From contig DGRZ01000056.1 in NCBI GenBank assembly GCA_002391195.1, forward strand, positions 1 to 7,199: 7,199 nt of DNA, given 5' to 3'. Source of the DNA: Fibrobacter sp. UBA4375. Lineage in GTDB: Bacteria > Fibrobacterota > Fibrobacteria > Fibrobacterales > Fibrobacteraceae. The notes below the pieces were generated by a model that was not told where the DNA came from, did no database searches, and worked only from the letters and a program-made list of their open reading frames with translations. The stretch's first letter is position 1; every line of letters starts with the position of its first letter. Below, piece by piece: positions 1 through 5,059 of this stretch. The translations under genes and the position numbers were made by a program.

Positions 1-22
1 GAAGATGAAGAATCTGTTCAAG

Positions 23-63
23 TAGACGAAAGAACGCTCACTTCGTTCGCTATAGACGAAAGA
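23..63. repeat. Short direct repeat TAGACGAAAGA x2
   Basis: The 11-bp word TAGACGAAAGA occurs exactly at 23-33 and 53-63, 30 bp apart. Between the copies GAACG (32-36) and CGTTC (44-48) could pair as a small hairpin. The segment lies just left of the larger dispersed repeat at 77-168 and may belong to the same intergenic repeat family. No function can be assigned. Confidence 0.4.
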
Positions 64-76
64 TGGGTCTCTGACG

Positions 77-168
77 CGTCATCCTGAGCTATACGAAACT
101 TAGAACTTTAGTTCTGTAGTTGAGTTATGCCCTTTGGGTAGAAGCCCATAGGGCGAAGTCGAAGGATC
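77..168 (+). repeat. Dispersed intergenic repeat, copy 1
   Basis: The segment is bounded by CGTCATCCTGAG (77-88) and GTCGAAGGATC (158-168). Both ends recur, reverse-complemented and in the matching order, at 6614-6664. The interior differs between copies. Here it holds a strong hairpin: 129-138 GCCCTTTGGG pairs with 145-154 CCCATAGGGC at 9 of 10 positions around a TAGAAG loop. A smaller AGAAC/GTTCT stem lies nearby. From memory, repeats with these ends are scattered between genes in Fibrobacter and some other genomes. The role is unknown, possibly a transcript-end or REP-like element. Confidence 0.7.
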
Positions 169-177
169 AAAGAAATT

Positions 178-207
178 ATCCCGGACTTTGTTGCCCGGGA
201 TTTTTTT
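178..207 (+). terminator. Intrinsic terminator
   Basis: ATCCCGG (178-184) pairs perfectly with CCGGGAT (195-201) around a 10-nt loop and is followed by a run of T to 207. This is a textbook rho-independent terminator for rightward transcription arriving from left of the window. It ends only 13 bp before the ATG at 221, so the next gene either has its promoter inside this short gap and a near-leaderless mRNA, or is reached by read-through. Confidence 0.85.
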
Positions 208-220
208 ATATTAAATATAA

Positions 221-931
221 ATGAGAAAATTTGTCCTAATTTGTTTATTATTTCTTTTTACAGTTGTTTTTGGCGAGACTGATGGGTATCGCGTAAACAG
301 TTTTTACGGAAAGCATAATTCTTCTACAGCAGACGTATTCTTTATAGGCTATGCCCAAGGATTGAATGGTAATGCACCGACCATCGACCTGAACCTGATC
401 ACAATTTCATTTTTCCCTTTTGACTTCTACGACATGGAAATAGGAATGGATTTCCTTCATTTCCAAATTTCAACAGTTGGCCGGATTCAAAGAGTTTCTG
501 ACGAAGCGTTATGGTGCTTTATTAGCTATTTACCGTATGTAGTGCCCTTTAGTATAGGCTTTGCAGGCGGGCCTCCAATTTTATTAGACATCGTATACAC
601 ACTTTTTATGGGAGTTAATTATGCCTGGCACAGTTCTCTTTATTTCCCGGTATTACCCCAAAGGTGGCTAGGCATCGTAAACAAGCATCGGTTTGTGACC
701 GAGATAATCACAAAGGGCTGGCACAAGAAAAGTATTACATTTCAAGACGATTTGGGACTTCGCTTAGAATTCATCTTGAAGAAAACTGAGTCTGCTTGCG
801 ATTACCCCCAATGTAAAGGCGTAACCCGCTATGACAAGCTCTTTATTGATACCGGAGTTCGATTCGAGAAGAATTTTGACCGAGACTGGAAGTCAAAATT
901 GTTCCTGCAAACCGGTTACCGGATATTGTAA
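221..931 (+). CDS. Predicted exported or outer-membrane protein, unknown function
   Basis: This 236-residue protein is not a family I recognise. The N-terminus has a basic MRK start, a hydrophobic stretch at about residues 4-17 and a likely signal peptidase site near residues 18-19 (VFG-ET), so export is likely. The mature part is rich in aromatic residues and has several alternating hydrophobic stretches (about 35-60, 70-85, 100-140 and 215-236). It ends in a strand-like segment (KLFLQTGYRIL). These traits fit a small outer-membrane beta-barrel or periplasmic protein, but that is inference. Two cysteines near residue 195 (CDYPQC) could form a disulfide. The gene is AT-richer than those to the right. 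There is no Shine-Dalgarno sequence before the ATG, and the terminator at 178-207 ends just upstream. The next feature, 11 bp on, is the inverted stub of tgt. Confidence 0.75.
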   Translation: MRKFVLICLLFLFTVVFGETDGYRVNSFYGKHNSSTADVFFIGYAQGLNGNAPTIDLNLITISFFPFDFYDMEIGMDFLHFQISTVGRIQRVSDEALWCFISYLPYVVPFSIGFAGGPPILLDIVYTLFMGVNYAWHSSLYFPVLPQRWLGIVNKHRFVTEIITKGWHKKSITFQDDLGLRLEFILKKTESACDYPQCKGVTRYDKLFIDTGVRFEKNFDRDWKSKLFLQTGYRIL

Positions 932-942
932 AACTAATGATT

Positions 943-988
943 TTATTTCGCTTCCTGCTGTAGTTGCGGGATAATTTGTGCGGACCAT
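943..988 (-). pseudogene. tgt: Detached remnant of the tgt 3' end
   Basis: These 46 bp align without gaps to 3890-3935, the last codons of the intact tgt gene, with 41 identities. Read on the minus strand they encode WSAQIIPQLQQEAK followed by TAA, against WSAQIIPQLQRDAK and TAA in the intact gene. The five mismatches give two synonymous changes (CAG/CAA and CTC/CTA), R to Q and D to E. Frame and stop are preserved. That pattern looks like divergence between two functional tgt alleles rather than random decay of a recent duplicate. Similarity stops abruptly at 988/3935. The stub has no start and cannot encode an enzyme. It converges on the exported-protein gene ending at 931. Confidence 0.8.
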
Positions 989-999
989 CGACCTGGGTG

Positions 1000-1013
1000 T
1001 TTTTGCGCAAAAA
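1000..1013. repeat. Perfect 14-bp palindrome TTTTTGCGCAAAAA
   Basis: TTTTTGCGCAAAAA is its own reverse complement. It lies 11 bp past the end of the tgt stub and overlaps the first bases of the left 13-bp inverted repeat arm (1010-1022). It could be a protein binding site or part of a junction. Nothing else identifies it. Confidence 0.45.
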
Positions 1014-1020
1014 TGTCACT

Positions 1021-1060
1021 TATTTAATATTTTTGCTGAAAGTAGCAGAAATATTAAATA
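1021..1060. promoter_or_regulatory. Long hairpin / inverted operator-like repeat
   Basis: The arm TATTTAATATTTTTGCT (1021-1037) pairs with AGCAGAAATATTAAATA (1044-1060) around the 6-nt loop GAAAGT. All 17 positions pair if one G-U wobble is allowed. It lies 14 bp before the ATG of the small ORF. The same 17-bp half-site occurs a third time at 1117-1133, which argues for a sequence-specific binding site rather than only an RNA hairpin. There is no T-run after it, so it is not a standard terminator. Confidence 0.6.
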
Positions 1061-1074
1061 GAATTTGCAATTTT

Positions 1075-1248
1075 ATGAAAAAACAGGTATATATTTTTCC
1101 AAAAACAAACAAAAGTAGCAAAAATATTAAATATGATAATCAGGCGTCCGAAATACTGAAGGATATTGTCAAGCCGCATTACGACGACGACGGAATTTTA
1201 GTTGTCGGCTTACTGGATTTTTTGATGCAAACGGAATGGAGCGTCTGA
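1075..1248 (+). CDS. Small hypothetical protein, possibly frameshifted
   Basis: This is a 57-residue ORF I do not recognise. The N-terminal third is basic (MKKQVYIFPKTNKSSKN) and the second half acidic and hydrophobic (PHYDDDGILVVGLLDF). I chose the ATG at 1075 over the upstream TTG at 964, because the latter starts inside the tgt stub and would have to translate through the 1021-1060 hairpin. No Shine-Dalgarno sequence is visible. The frame crosses a run of six T (1218-1223). Moving to the -1 frame there replaces the short tail MQTEWSV-type ending with FDANGMERLSDVWA and a stop at 1263-1265, a more protein-like C-terminus giving 63 residues. So it may be a frameshifted gene, a programmed frameshift or not a gene at all. 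It lies within the inverted-repeat unit 1010-1319 and carries one copy of the 17-bp motif. Confidence 0.4.
   Translation: MKKQVYIFPKTNKSSKNIKYDNQASEILKDIVKPHYDDDGILVVGLLDFLMQTEWSV
1117..1133 (+). repeat. Third copy of the 17-bp motif
   Basis: AGCAAAAATATTAAATA is the exact reverse complement of 1021-1037 and differs from 1044-1060 at one base. The similarity to the second copy extends left (1111-1133 against 1038-1060, 21 of 23 identical). It sits inside the small ORF, over codons for about residues 15-20. The shorter core ATATTAAATA also occurs at 208-217, just before the exported-protein gene. Confidence 0.6.
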
Positions 1249-1385
1249 GTGACGTTTGGGCGTAAACATGGCGGGAAAAATGTTGAATTAATTGTATTAA
1301 ATCTTTTAAGTGACATTTTCTAGATTCTGGGGTGTTTAACAAGGGAAAGTTTTATAGAAGAACGTTTCTTTTGGATGGAGACACA

Positions 1386-1970
1386 ATGAGAAAAGTGGTC
1401 ATTTTGAACGCGAGTCCGCGCAAAGACGGAAACATCAGCCAGATGCTGAATATCATAGGTGATACCCTGTTTGAAAAAGGCACCGAAGTAACAATCATTG
1501 ATGTCTGCAAGCTGGAATTTCGTCCGTGTATCGGCTGCATGAAATGCCGTAGCGCTCACGATTGCGTGATGCCGGAGGACGATGCGAAGCGGATTCTGCG
1601 CCTGGTGCAAGAATGCGACGCCCTTGTGGTCGGTTCGCCTTGCTACTGGGGCAACATGACGGGGCAACTCAAAATGCTGTTTGACCGCTGGGTTTACGGC
1701 ATGATGGACCACAGCGAACGCGATTACCCGATTCCACTGTTAAAGGGAAAGAAAGCTGTCATTGTGACGACATGCACTACCCAATGGCCGTTCAACCTCA
1801 TTTTCAAGCAGTCGGCCGGCACCGTCCGCGCCCTCAAGGAAATCCTTTGCTGGAGCGGATTCAAGATTGCAGGTGTGATTCAAAAAGGCGGAACCCACAA
1901 GAGTAAAGGCCTTACGCCCAAAGAAATTGCCAAATGCAAGAAGATTGCCTTGTCACTTGGTTCGCATTAA
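1386..1970 (+). CDS. Iron-sulfur flavoprotein / NADPH-dependent FMN reductase family protein
   Basis: This 194-residue protein has a flavodoxin-like fold. The N-terminal beta strand runs into NASPRKDGN (residues 8-16), the FMN phosphate-binding loop of this family. VVGSPCYWGNMTGQLKMLFDRW (81-102, shown here by its start and end) is the second flavin-binding segment. Between them C48-x2-C51-x2-C54-x5-C60 matches the compact cysteine motif of Isf-type iron-sulfur flavoproteins, which bind a 4Fe-4S cluster and pass electrons between ferredoxin-like partners and FMN. It is probably a cytosolic electron-transfer or redox protein; the substrate is unknown. The start at 1386 is chosen because GGAG (1377-1380) lies 5 nt upstream and the family begins with this strand. 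An in-frame GTG at 1332 would add 18 unlikely residues. It converges on the YkgJ-type gene, overlapping it by 18 bp. Confidence 0.85.
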   Translation: MRKVVILNASPRKDGNISQMLNIIGDTLFEKGTEVTIIDVCKLEFRPCIGCMKCRSAHDCVMPEDDAKRILRLVQECDALVVGSPCYWGNMTGQLKMLFDRWVYGMMDHSERDYPIPLLKGKKAVIVTTCTTQWPFNLIFKQSAGTVRALKEILCWSGFKIAGVIQKGGTHKSKGLTPKEIAKCKKIALSLGSH

Positions 1971-2444
1971 AATAATCGGAAAGCCTTCGCGATATTCCTT
2001 GATAATGTACGGGTGCGTCTTGGCGTATTCAAAAATTTTATCGCCGAGACCGTTTTTTACGAGATTGACGAGAGCCTGACTTGGAACTGCGCCGACGCTC
2101 GGGCAGGTGGGCGTGAGCGCGATGACGAGTTCGCCGTCTTTACGCATGATGCGGAGCGGCCAGATGGAACAGTCAAAGGGTTTATCTTCGGGCTTTAAAA
2201 TGCAGCCTTTCTGCGGGTCGAGGAAGGTGCAGGGAACTTCTTCTTCGGGGGAGGCGGTTTTGTACCCACCAAGGACAATTTGACCATCGCGGAATTCCCC
2301 CACCACACCGTATTCGTTGGGCTTGCTGAGTTTTTCAATGACTTCGGGCGGGAACAGCGGCGTTTCCCAGAGACTCTGTCTGCGGAATGAGCAGCAGAAT
2401 TTGCAGGCGGCACAACTAGATTTAGAGAGAATTTGAGAGAGCAT
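1953..2444 (-). CDS. YkgJ family cysteine cluster protein
   Basis: This 163-residue protein fits the YkgJ/FliB-type zinc- or iron-chelating domain. The first cluster is C11-x2-C14-x2-C17-C18 (CAACKFCC). It is followed by C72, C81 and C92 in the typical context of PC-x-FL and KPFDCSIWP, and by C114 (PTCP). The family is thought to bind Zn or an Fe-S cluster through these cysteines; the biochemical role is mostly unknown. The protein is soluble, without a signal peptide or membrane segment. The gene begins 33 bp after DUF2156 on the same strand and is probably the last gene of the leftward series. Only a weak AAAGA-type ribosome site precedes the ATG. Its last six codons, including the stop, overlap the end of the convergent flavoprotein gene. 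Confidence 0.85.
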   Translation of the reverse strand: MLSQILSKSSCAACKFCCSFRRQSLWETPLFPPEVIEKLSKPNEYGVVGEFRDGQIVLGGYKTASPEEEVPCTFLDPQKGCILKPEDKPFDCSIWPLRIMRKDGELVIALTPTCPSVGAVPSQALVNLVKNGLGDKIFEYAKTHPYIIKEYREGFPIILMRTK

Positions 2445-2471
2445 TTTTCTTTAAATGTTATGGATTCTATC

Positions 2472-2484
2472 GGGGTTTCACCCC
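2472..2484 (-). other. Small hairpin at a stop codon
   Basis: GGGGT (2472-2476) pairs with ACCCC (2480-2484) around a 3-nt loop, covering the TGA stop of the DUF2156 gene. On the minus strand it is followed by no T-run, so it is not a standard terminator. It could slow ribosomes or protect a processed 3' end, or be chance. Confidence 0.25.
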
Positions 2485-3506
2485 TCCAGAATGACGATGT
2501 GGGACTTATCTAATATAGTCTGCGGGTAATATGAAAGTTTCGCCTTGCGGAGGCCTTCGATGTTGATGTCCTCTTCGCGGTTGATGAATTTTGCACCTGC
2601 AGCCACGAGGCGCTCGGCAAATAGTTTGTTAATAATCGCATAACCGCCATTTTCGGCATATTCGTCGATAACCTTTTCAAAATGCGTGTCCCAGACGCCG
2701 GGCAAAATTTCTGAAGCCATCGTCATGCCAGCGGGAACTCCGCCAATATAGAGCACCGCCCCTTTCATGCCGAGAGCATCAAAGTGTTCAAGAGCCTCAC
2801 GGATGGCGCAGTATTCCGAGAGTCTGGATTTCTCATCTTCGGAGCGTTCCGCCCAGGCAGCTTCGCGACATTCGCAGGTGCATTCGCAATCGGTATCGCT
2901 GGATTCGCCCAAGGTTTCGATATTGAGCCAACTCTTTTCGACCGTGAGCGCGTCTGCAAAATTCTCCGGCGTAAGCGGGCGGATTTCGTAGTCCGAGTAA
3001 GTCCTGTTAAATCGGGAAACGTGGTTGCGCTTTTTCTTGTACTGGTTTCCGGCCAAGGTGGCAAGGCTTTCGGCAGAATAGATGTAGTCGCTGTCGCCGC
3101 GGTTTTCTTCGAAACGAAGTAGAGGCTCGGCGCATTCCTTGCCAAAAACTCCATCCGTTTCGACGAAGGAATTCGCATCGAAATACTCCCGCAAAATCTG
3201 TGCCCGCGGCTCGTCGACCAGGCAGAATTCCAGCGGACGACCCGATTCGCGGGCATCATCGACAATACGTGCGAGAGCTGCTTGCGGCTCCCCCGACCCG
3301 AGCGGGAAAGCATAGCCCCTGCGGCTCCCCTGCCCGTTGTAGTAGCGGAAGAGGAACCCGTCTTGCAACGCAATCTGCGTGCCGTACTTTTGCCGTAGCA
3401 GGAAAATGTTCGCGAAGCTCGCGTCACTGCCGGTATAGCCCGAATCGGCCACGGCCTTTGTCGCCGAAGCCCGATCAGAAAGTTCTGGGGTCTTAAAGTT
3501 TATCAT
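2478..3506 (-). CDS. DUF2156 (phosphatidylglycerol lysyltransferase C-terminal-like) protein
   Basis: This 342-residue protein looks like the stand-alone DUF2156 family, which has two GNAT-like acyltransferase folds related to the catalytic part of MprF. Recognisable segments are SDYIY and the basic run QYKKKRNHVSRF (about 139-166), LTPENF (178-183), and near the C-terminus FINREEDINIEGLRKAKLSYYP (residues 307-328, given by its ends), the family signature. No membrane segments are present, unlike full MprF, so a soluble aminoacyl- or acyltransferase-like role is inferred and the substrate is unknown. An unusual acidic, cysteine-rich insert (about 201-225, with CECTCEC at 207-213) sits where homologues I recall have a shorter loop. 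The start is the ATG at 3506, preceded directly by AGAAG. It lies between the 109-aa gene (44 bp upstream) and the YkgJ-type gene (33 bp downstream), likely in one operon. Confidence 0.8.
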   Translation of the reverse strand: MINFKTPELSDRASATKAVADSGYTGSDASFANIFLLRQKYGTQIALQDGFLFRYYNGQGSRRGYAFPLGSGEPQAALARIVDDARESGRPLEFCLVDEPRAQILREYFDANSFVETDGVFGKECAEPLLRFEENRGDSDYIYSAESLATLAGNQYKKKRNHVSRFNRTYSDYEIRPLTPENFADALTVEKSWLNIETLGESSDTDCECTCECREAAWAERSEDEKSRLSEYCAIREALEHFDALGMKGAVLYIGGVPAGMTMASEILPGVWDTHFEKVIDEYAENGGYAIINKLFAERLVAAGAKFINREEDINIEGLRKAKLSYYPQTILDKSHIVILEG

Positions 3507-3533
3507 CTTCTAGAAAATACAATTTTTTACGGC

Positions 3534-3554
3534 ATAAGGAGCGGATTTCCTTAT
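3534..3554. other. Inverted repeat over the stop of the membrane-protein gene
   Basis: ATAAGGA (3534-3540) pairs with TCCTTAT (3548-3554) around a 7-nt loop and includes the TAA stop (3551-3553) of the leftward 109-aa gene. On the minus strand it is followed by GCCGTAAAAAATTG rather than a clean T-run, so termination would be weak at best. It might reduce transcription into the DUF2156 gene. Confidence 0.35.
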
Positions 3555-3880
3555 TTACCTTTTTTCTTAAACCGGAATGAAATTTTCTCATGTGCTCTTG
3601 GATCATACTTTGCGAGTGCATGCACAAACACAAACATGTAGATGATTAAGCATATGATGGAATGAATATCTCCTTCATCTTGTGATTCCGCTTTTTTGCT
3701 TATTAACAGAAATACATACGGTGATAAAAGCATATACAAAGCCACGAACAGCTTAAACGCAATTTGAATCAAGAAATTTTTTTCTTTTATTTTATAGCTC
3801 CAAGCAACTATACAGGTCAATAGAAAAGACGCCAGTAATGTGTAACCATACATAATGACGATTACGGTGATCATCGACAT
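3551..3880 (-). CDS. Small membrane protein, three predicted transmembrane segments
   Basis: This 109-residue protein is of no family I recognise. Hydrophobic stretches at about residues 4-27, 36-60 and 74-90 suggest three membrane spans. The loops contain KIKEK (30-34) and an acidic KKAESQDEGD segment (62-71). The tail is strongly basic (FRFKKKGK), so the C-terminus is probably cytoplasmic. It has no signal peptide distinct from the first span. The start is well supported: AAGGAG lies 5 nt before the ATG and overlaps the tgt stop codon, only 9 bp separate the two genes, and translational coupling to tgt is likely. The gene is AT-richer than tgt and DUF2156 on either side, which may reflect membrane-protein codon content or separate origin. 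Any functional link to tgt is unproven. Confidence 0.75.
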   Translation of the reverse strand: MSMITVIVIMYGYTLLASFLLTCIVAWSYKIKEKNFLIQIAFKLFVALYMLLSPYVFLLISKKAESQDEGDIHSIICLIIYMFVFVHALAKYDPRAHEKISFRFKKKGK

Positions 3881-3885
3881 AAAAA

Positions 3886-3891
3886 CTCCTT
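3886..3891 (-). promoter_or_regulatory. Ribosome binding site overlapping the tgt stop
   Basis: On the minus strand TAAGGAG spans 3892-3886. TAA is the tgt stop and AAGGAG, sharing its last two bases, is a near-ideal Shine-Dalgarno sequence placed 5 nt from the ATG at 3880. This is the strongest ribosome site in the window and implies coupling of the small membrane protein to tgt translation. Confidence 0.75.
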
Positions 3892-5029
3892 ATTTCGCGT
3901 CGCGCTGGAGTTGCGGGATAATCTGTGCGGACCATTCCTCGAAATCGCCGGCCTCGATGTGGTCACGAGCCTGTTGCATCAGGTGCAGGTAGAAATGCAG
4001 GTTATGCAACGTCGATAGCGTCCAGCCGAGGGGTTCCTTGGTCTTGAACAGGTGGCGCACGTAGGCGCGGGTGTAGTTCCGGCAGCAATGGCAGTCGCAT
4101 TCCGGGTCCAGCGGGCGGTCGTCATCGGCGAACTTGGCGTTCTTGTAGCGGAGCACTCCCCTGCTGGTGTACACAAGGCCGTCCTGCGCGTTCTTAGCAG
4201 GCAGAATGCAGTCGAACATGTCGACTCCGCGCTTGATAAGTTCTAGCAGATTCCAGGGAGTGCCCACCCCCATCACGTAACGGGCGCGGTCGGCAGGAAG
4301 CGAATTCGTGCAGAAATCTGCGATTTCGTACATGGTTTCAACGGGTTCGCCTACGGAGAGGCCGCCCATCGCGTAGCCGTCGGGAGCGATTTCTTTGAGG
4401 GCATCGATGGATTTTTGTCGGAGTTCCTTGTGCATGCCGCCCTGCACAATTCCGAAGAAATACTGCGGGTAATCGTGGACCGGCGGGTTTTCGCGAAGCC
4501 AATCCATCGCGCGCTTTGTCCAGGCCAGCGTGTAGTCGAGCGATTGAGACGCCTCTTCGACGGTGCTCGGGTAAGGCGTGCATTCGTCGAAGGCCATGAT
4601 GATATCGGCGCCGATTTCGCGCTGGGCCTTCATCACCGATTCCGGAGTGAACATGTGGCGCGAGCCGTCCAGATGGCTATGGAATTCCACGCCATCTTCG
4701 GTAATGTGGCGAAAATTCTTGAGGCTCCAGACCTGGAATCCGCCGCTGTCGGTGAGCATCGGGCCGTTCCAGCCCATGAACTTCTGCACGCCGCCCATCT
4801 TGGCCACGAGTTCCGTGCCCGGGCGCAGGTACAGGTGGTACGTGTTCGCGAGGATAATCTGCGCTTGCATTTCGCGCAGGTCCCGCGAAGAAAGCCCCTT
4901 CACGCTCGCAAGAGTGCCCACCGGCATAAAAATCGGTGTTTCCACGACGCCATGCGCCGTGTGGAGCCGACCACGGCGGGCCTTGCTGCGGTCGCTCTTT
5001 TTCAGAAGTTCAAAAGGGTTTTCGTTCAA
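3890..5029 (-). CDS. tgt: Queuine/preQ1 tRNA-guanine transglycosylase (Tgt)
   Basis: Tgt swaps guanine-34 in the anticodon of GUN-type tRNAs for the queuosine precursor preQ1 in bacteria. The 379-residue length fits the family. Visible landmarks are FMPVGT (34-39), NTYHL (62-66), TDSGGFQV (93-100) with the general base D94, the substrate-pocket loop VQGG (195-198), GGLSVGE (222-228), and the nucleophile D273 in MFDCILPAKNA. The zinc ligands are C311, C313, C316 and H342. They correspond to E. coli C302, C304, C307 and H333 with a constant offset of 9, as does D273 to D264. The start is a TTG at 5029, with AAAGG 7 nt upstream; no in-frame ATG would give a normal N-terminus. It follows the 122-aa gene by 30 bp and precedes the 109-aa gene by 9 bp. 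Its last 46 bp recur as a stub at 943-988. Confidence 0.97.
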   Translation of the reverse strand: MNENPFELLKKSDRSKARRGRLHTAHGVVETPIFMPVGTLASVKGLSSRDLREMQAQIILANTYHLYLRPGTELVAKMGGVQKFMGWNGPMLTDSGGFQVWSLKNFRHITEDGVEFHSHLDGSRHMFTPESVMKAQREIGADIIMAFDECTPYPSTVEEASQSLDYTLAWTKRAMDWLRENPPVHDYPQYFFGIVQGGMHKELRQKSIDALKEIAPDGYAMGGLSVGEPVETMYEIADFCTNSLPADRARYVMGVGTPWNLLELIKRGVDMFDCILPAKNAQDGLVYTSRGVLRYKNAKFADDDRPLDPECDCHCCRNYTRAYVRHLFKTKEPLGWTLSTLHNLHFYLHLMQQARDHIEAGDFEEWSAQIIPQLQRDAK

Positions 5030-5059
5030 TGATATACCTTTTTTAAAGAATCTTGAAAA

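Larger units (their letters stand above)
1010..1319. repeat. 310-bp unit bounded by 13-bp inverted repeats
   Basis: AAAATGTCACTTA (1010-1022) and TAAGTGACATTTT (1307-1319) are exact reverse complements and bracket an AT-rich unit containing the small ORF at 1075. Just inside the arms both sides also carry TTTAATA, directly adjoining on the left and after five extra bases on the right (in reverse complement). The arrangement resembles a small non-autonomous (MITE-like) element. No target-site duplication is evident next to the arms, and no transposase is present. The arms could instead be two copies of an operator. Confidence 0.45.

Noticed and set aside
1..87. Possible C-terminus of an upstream gene (stop at 23-25 in one frame, at 85-87 in another)
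   Set aside because: Only 7 to 28 residues are available, none recognisable, and the longer frame runs into the repeats, so no gene end can be chosen.
379..391. Exact 13-bp match GACCATCGACCTG between 379-391 and 983-995
   Set aside because: A single 13-bp match is expected at a fair rate by chance in 7 kb. The first copy is in ordinary coding sequence, and seven of the bases at the second copy lie past the tgt homology. I cannot support a shared origin.
964..1074. Extended N-terminus of the small ORF from TTG at 964
   Set aside because: It begins inside the tgt stub and crosses the 1021-1060 hairpin; the ATG at 1075 is the simpler start.
1283..1312. Promoter for the flavoprotein gene (TTGAAT, 17-bp spacer, TTAAGT)
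   Set aside because: The -10 box matches the consensus at only 3 of 6 positions and the region is AT-rich, so it is not reported as a feature.
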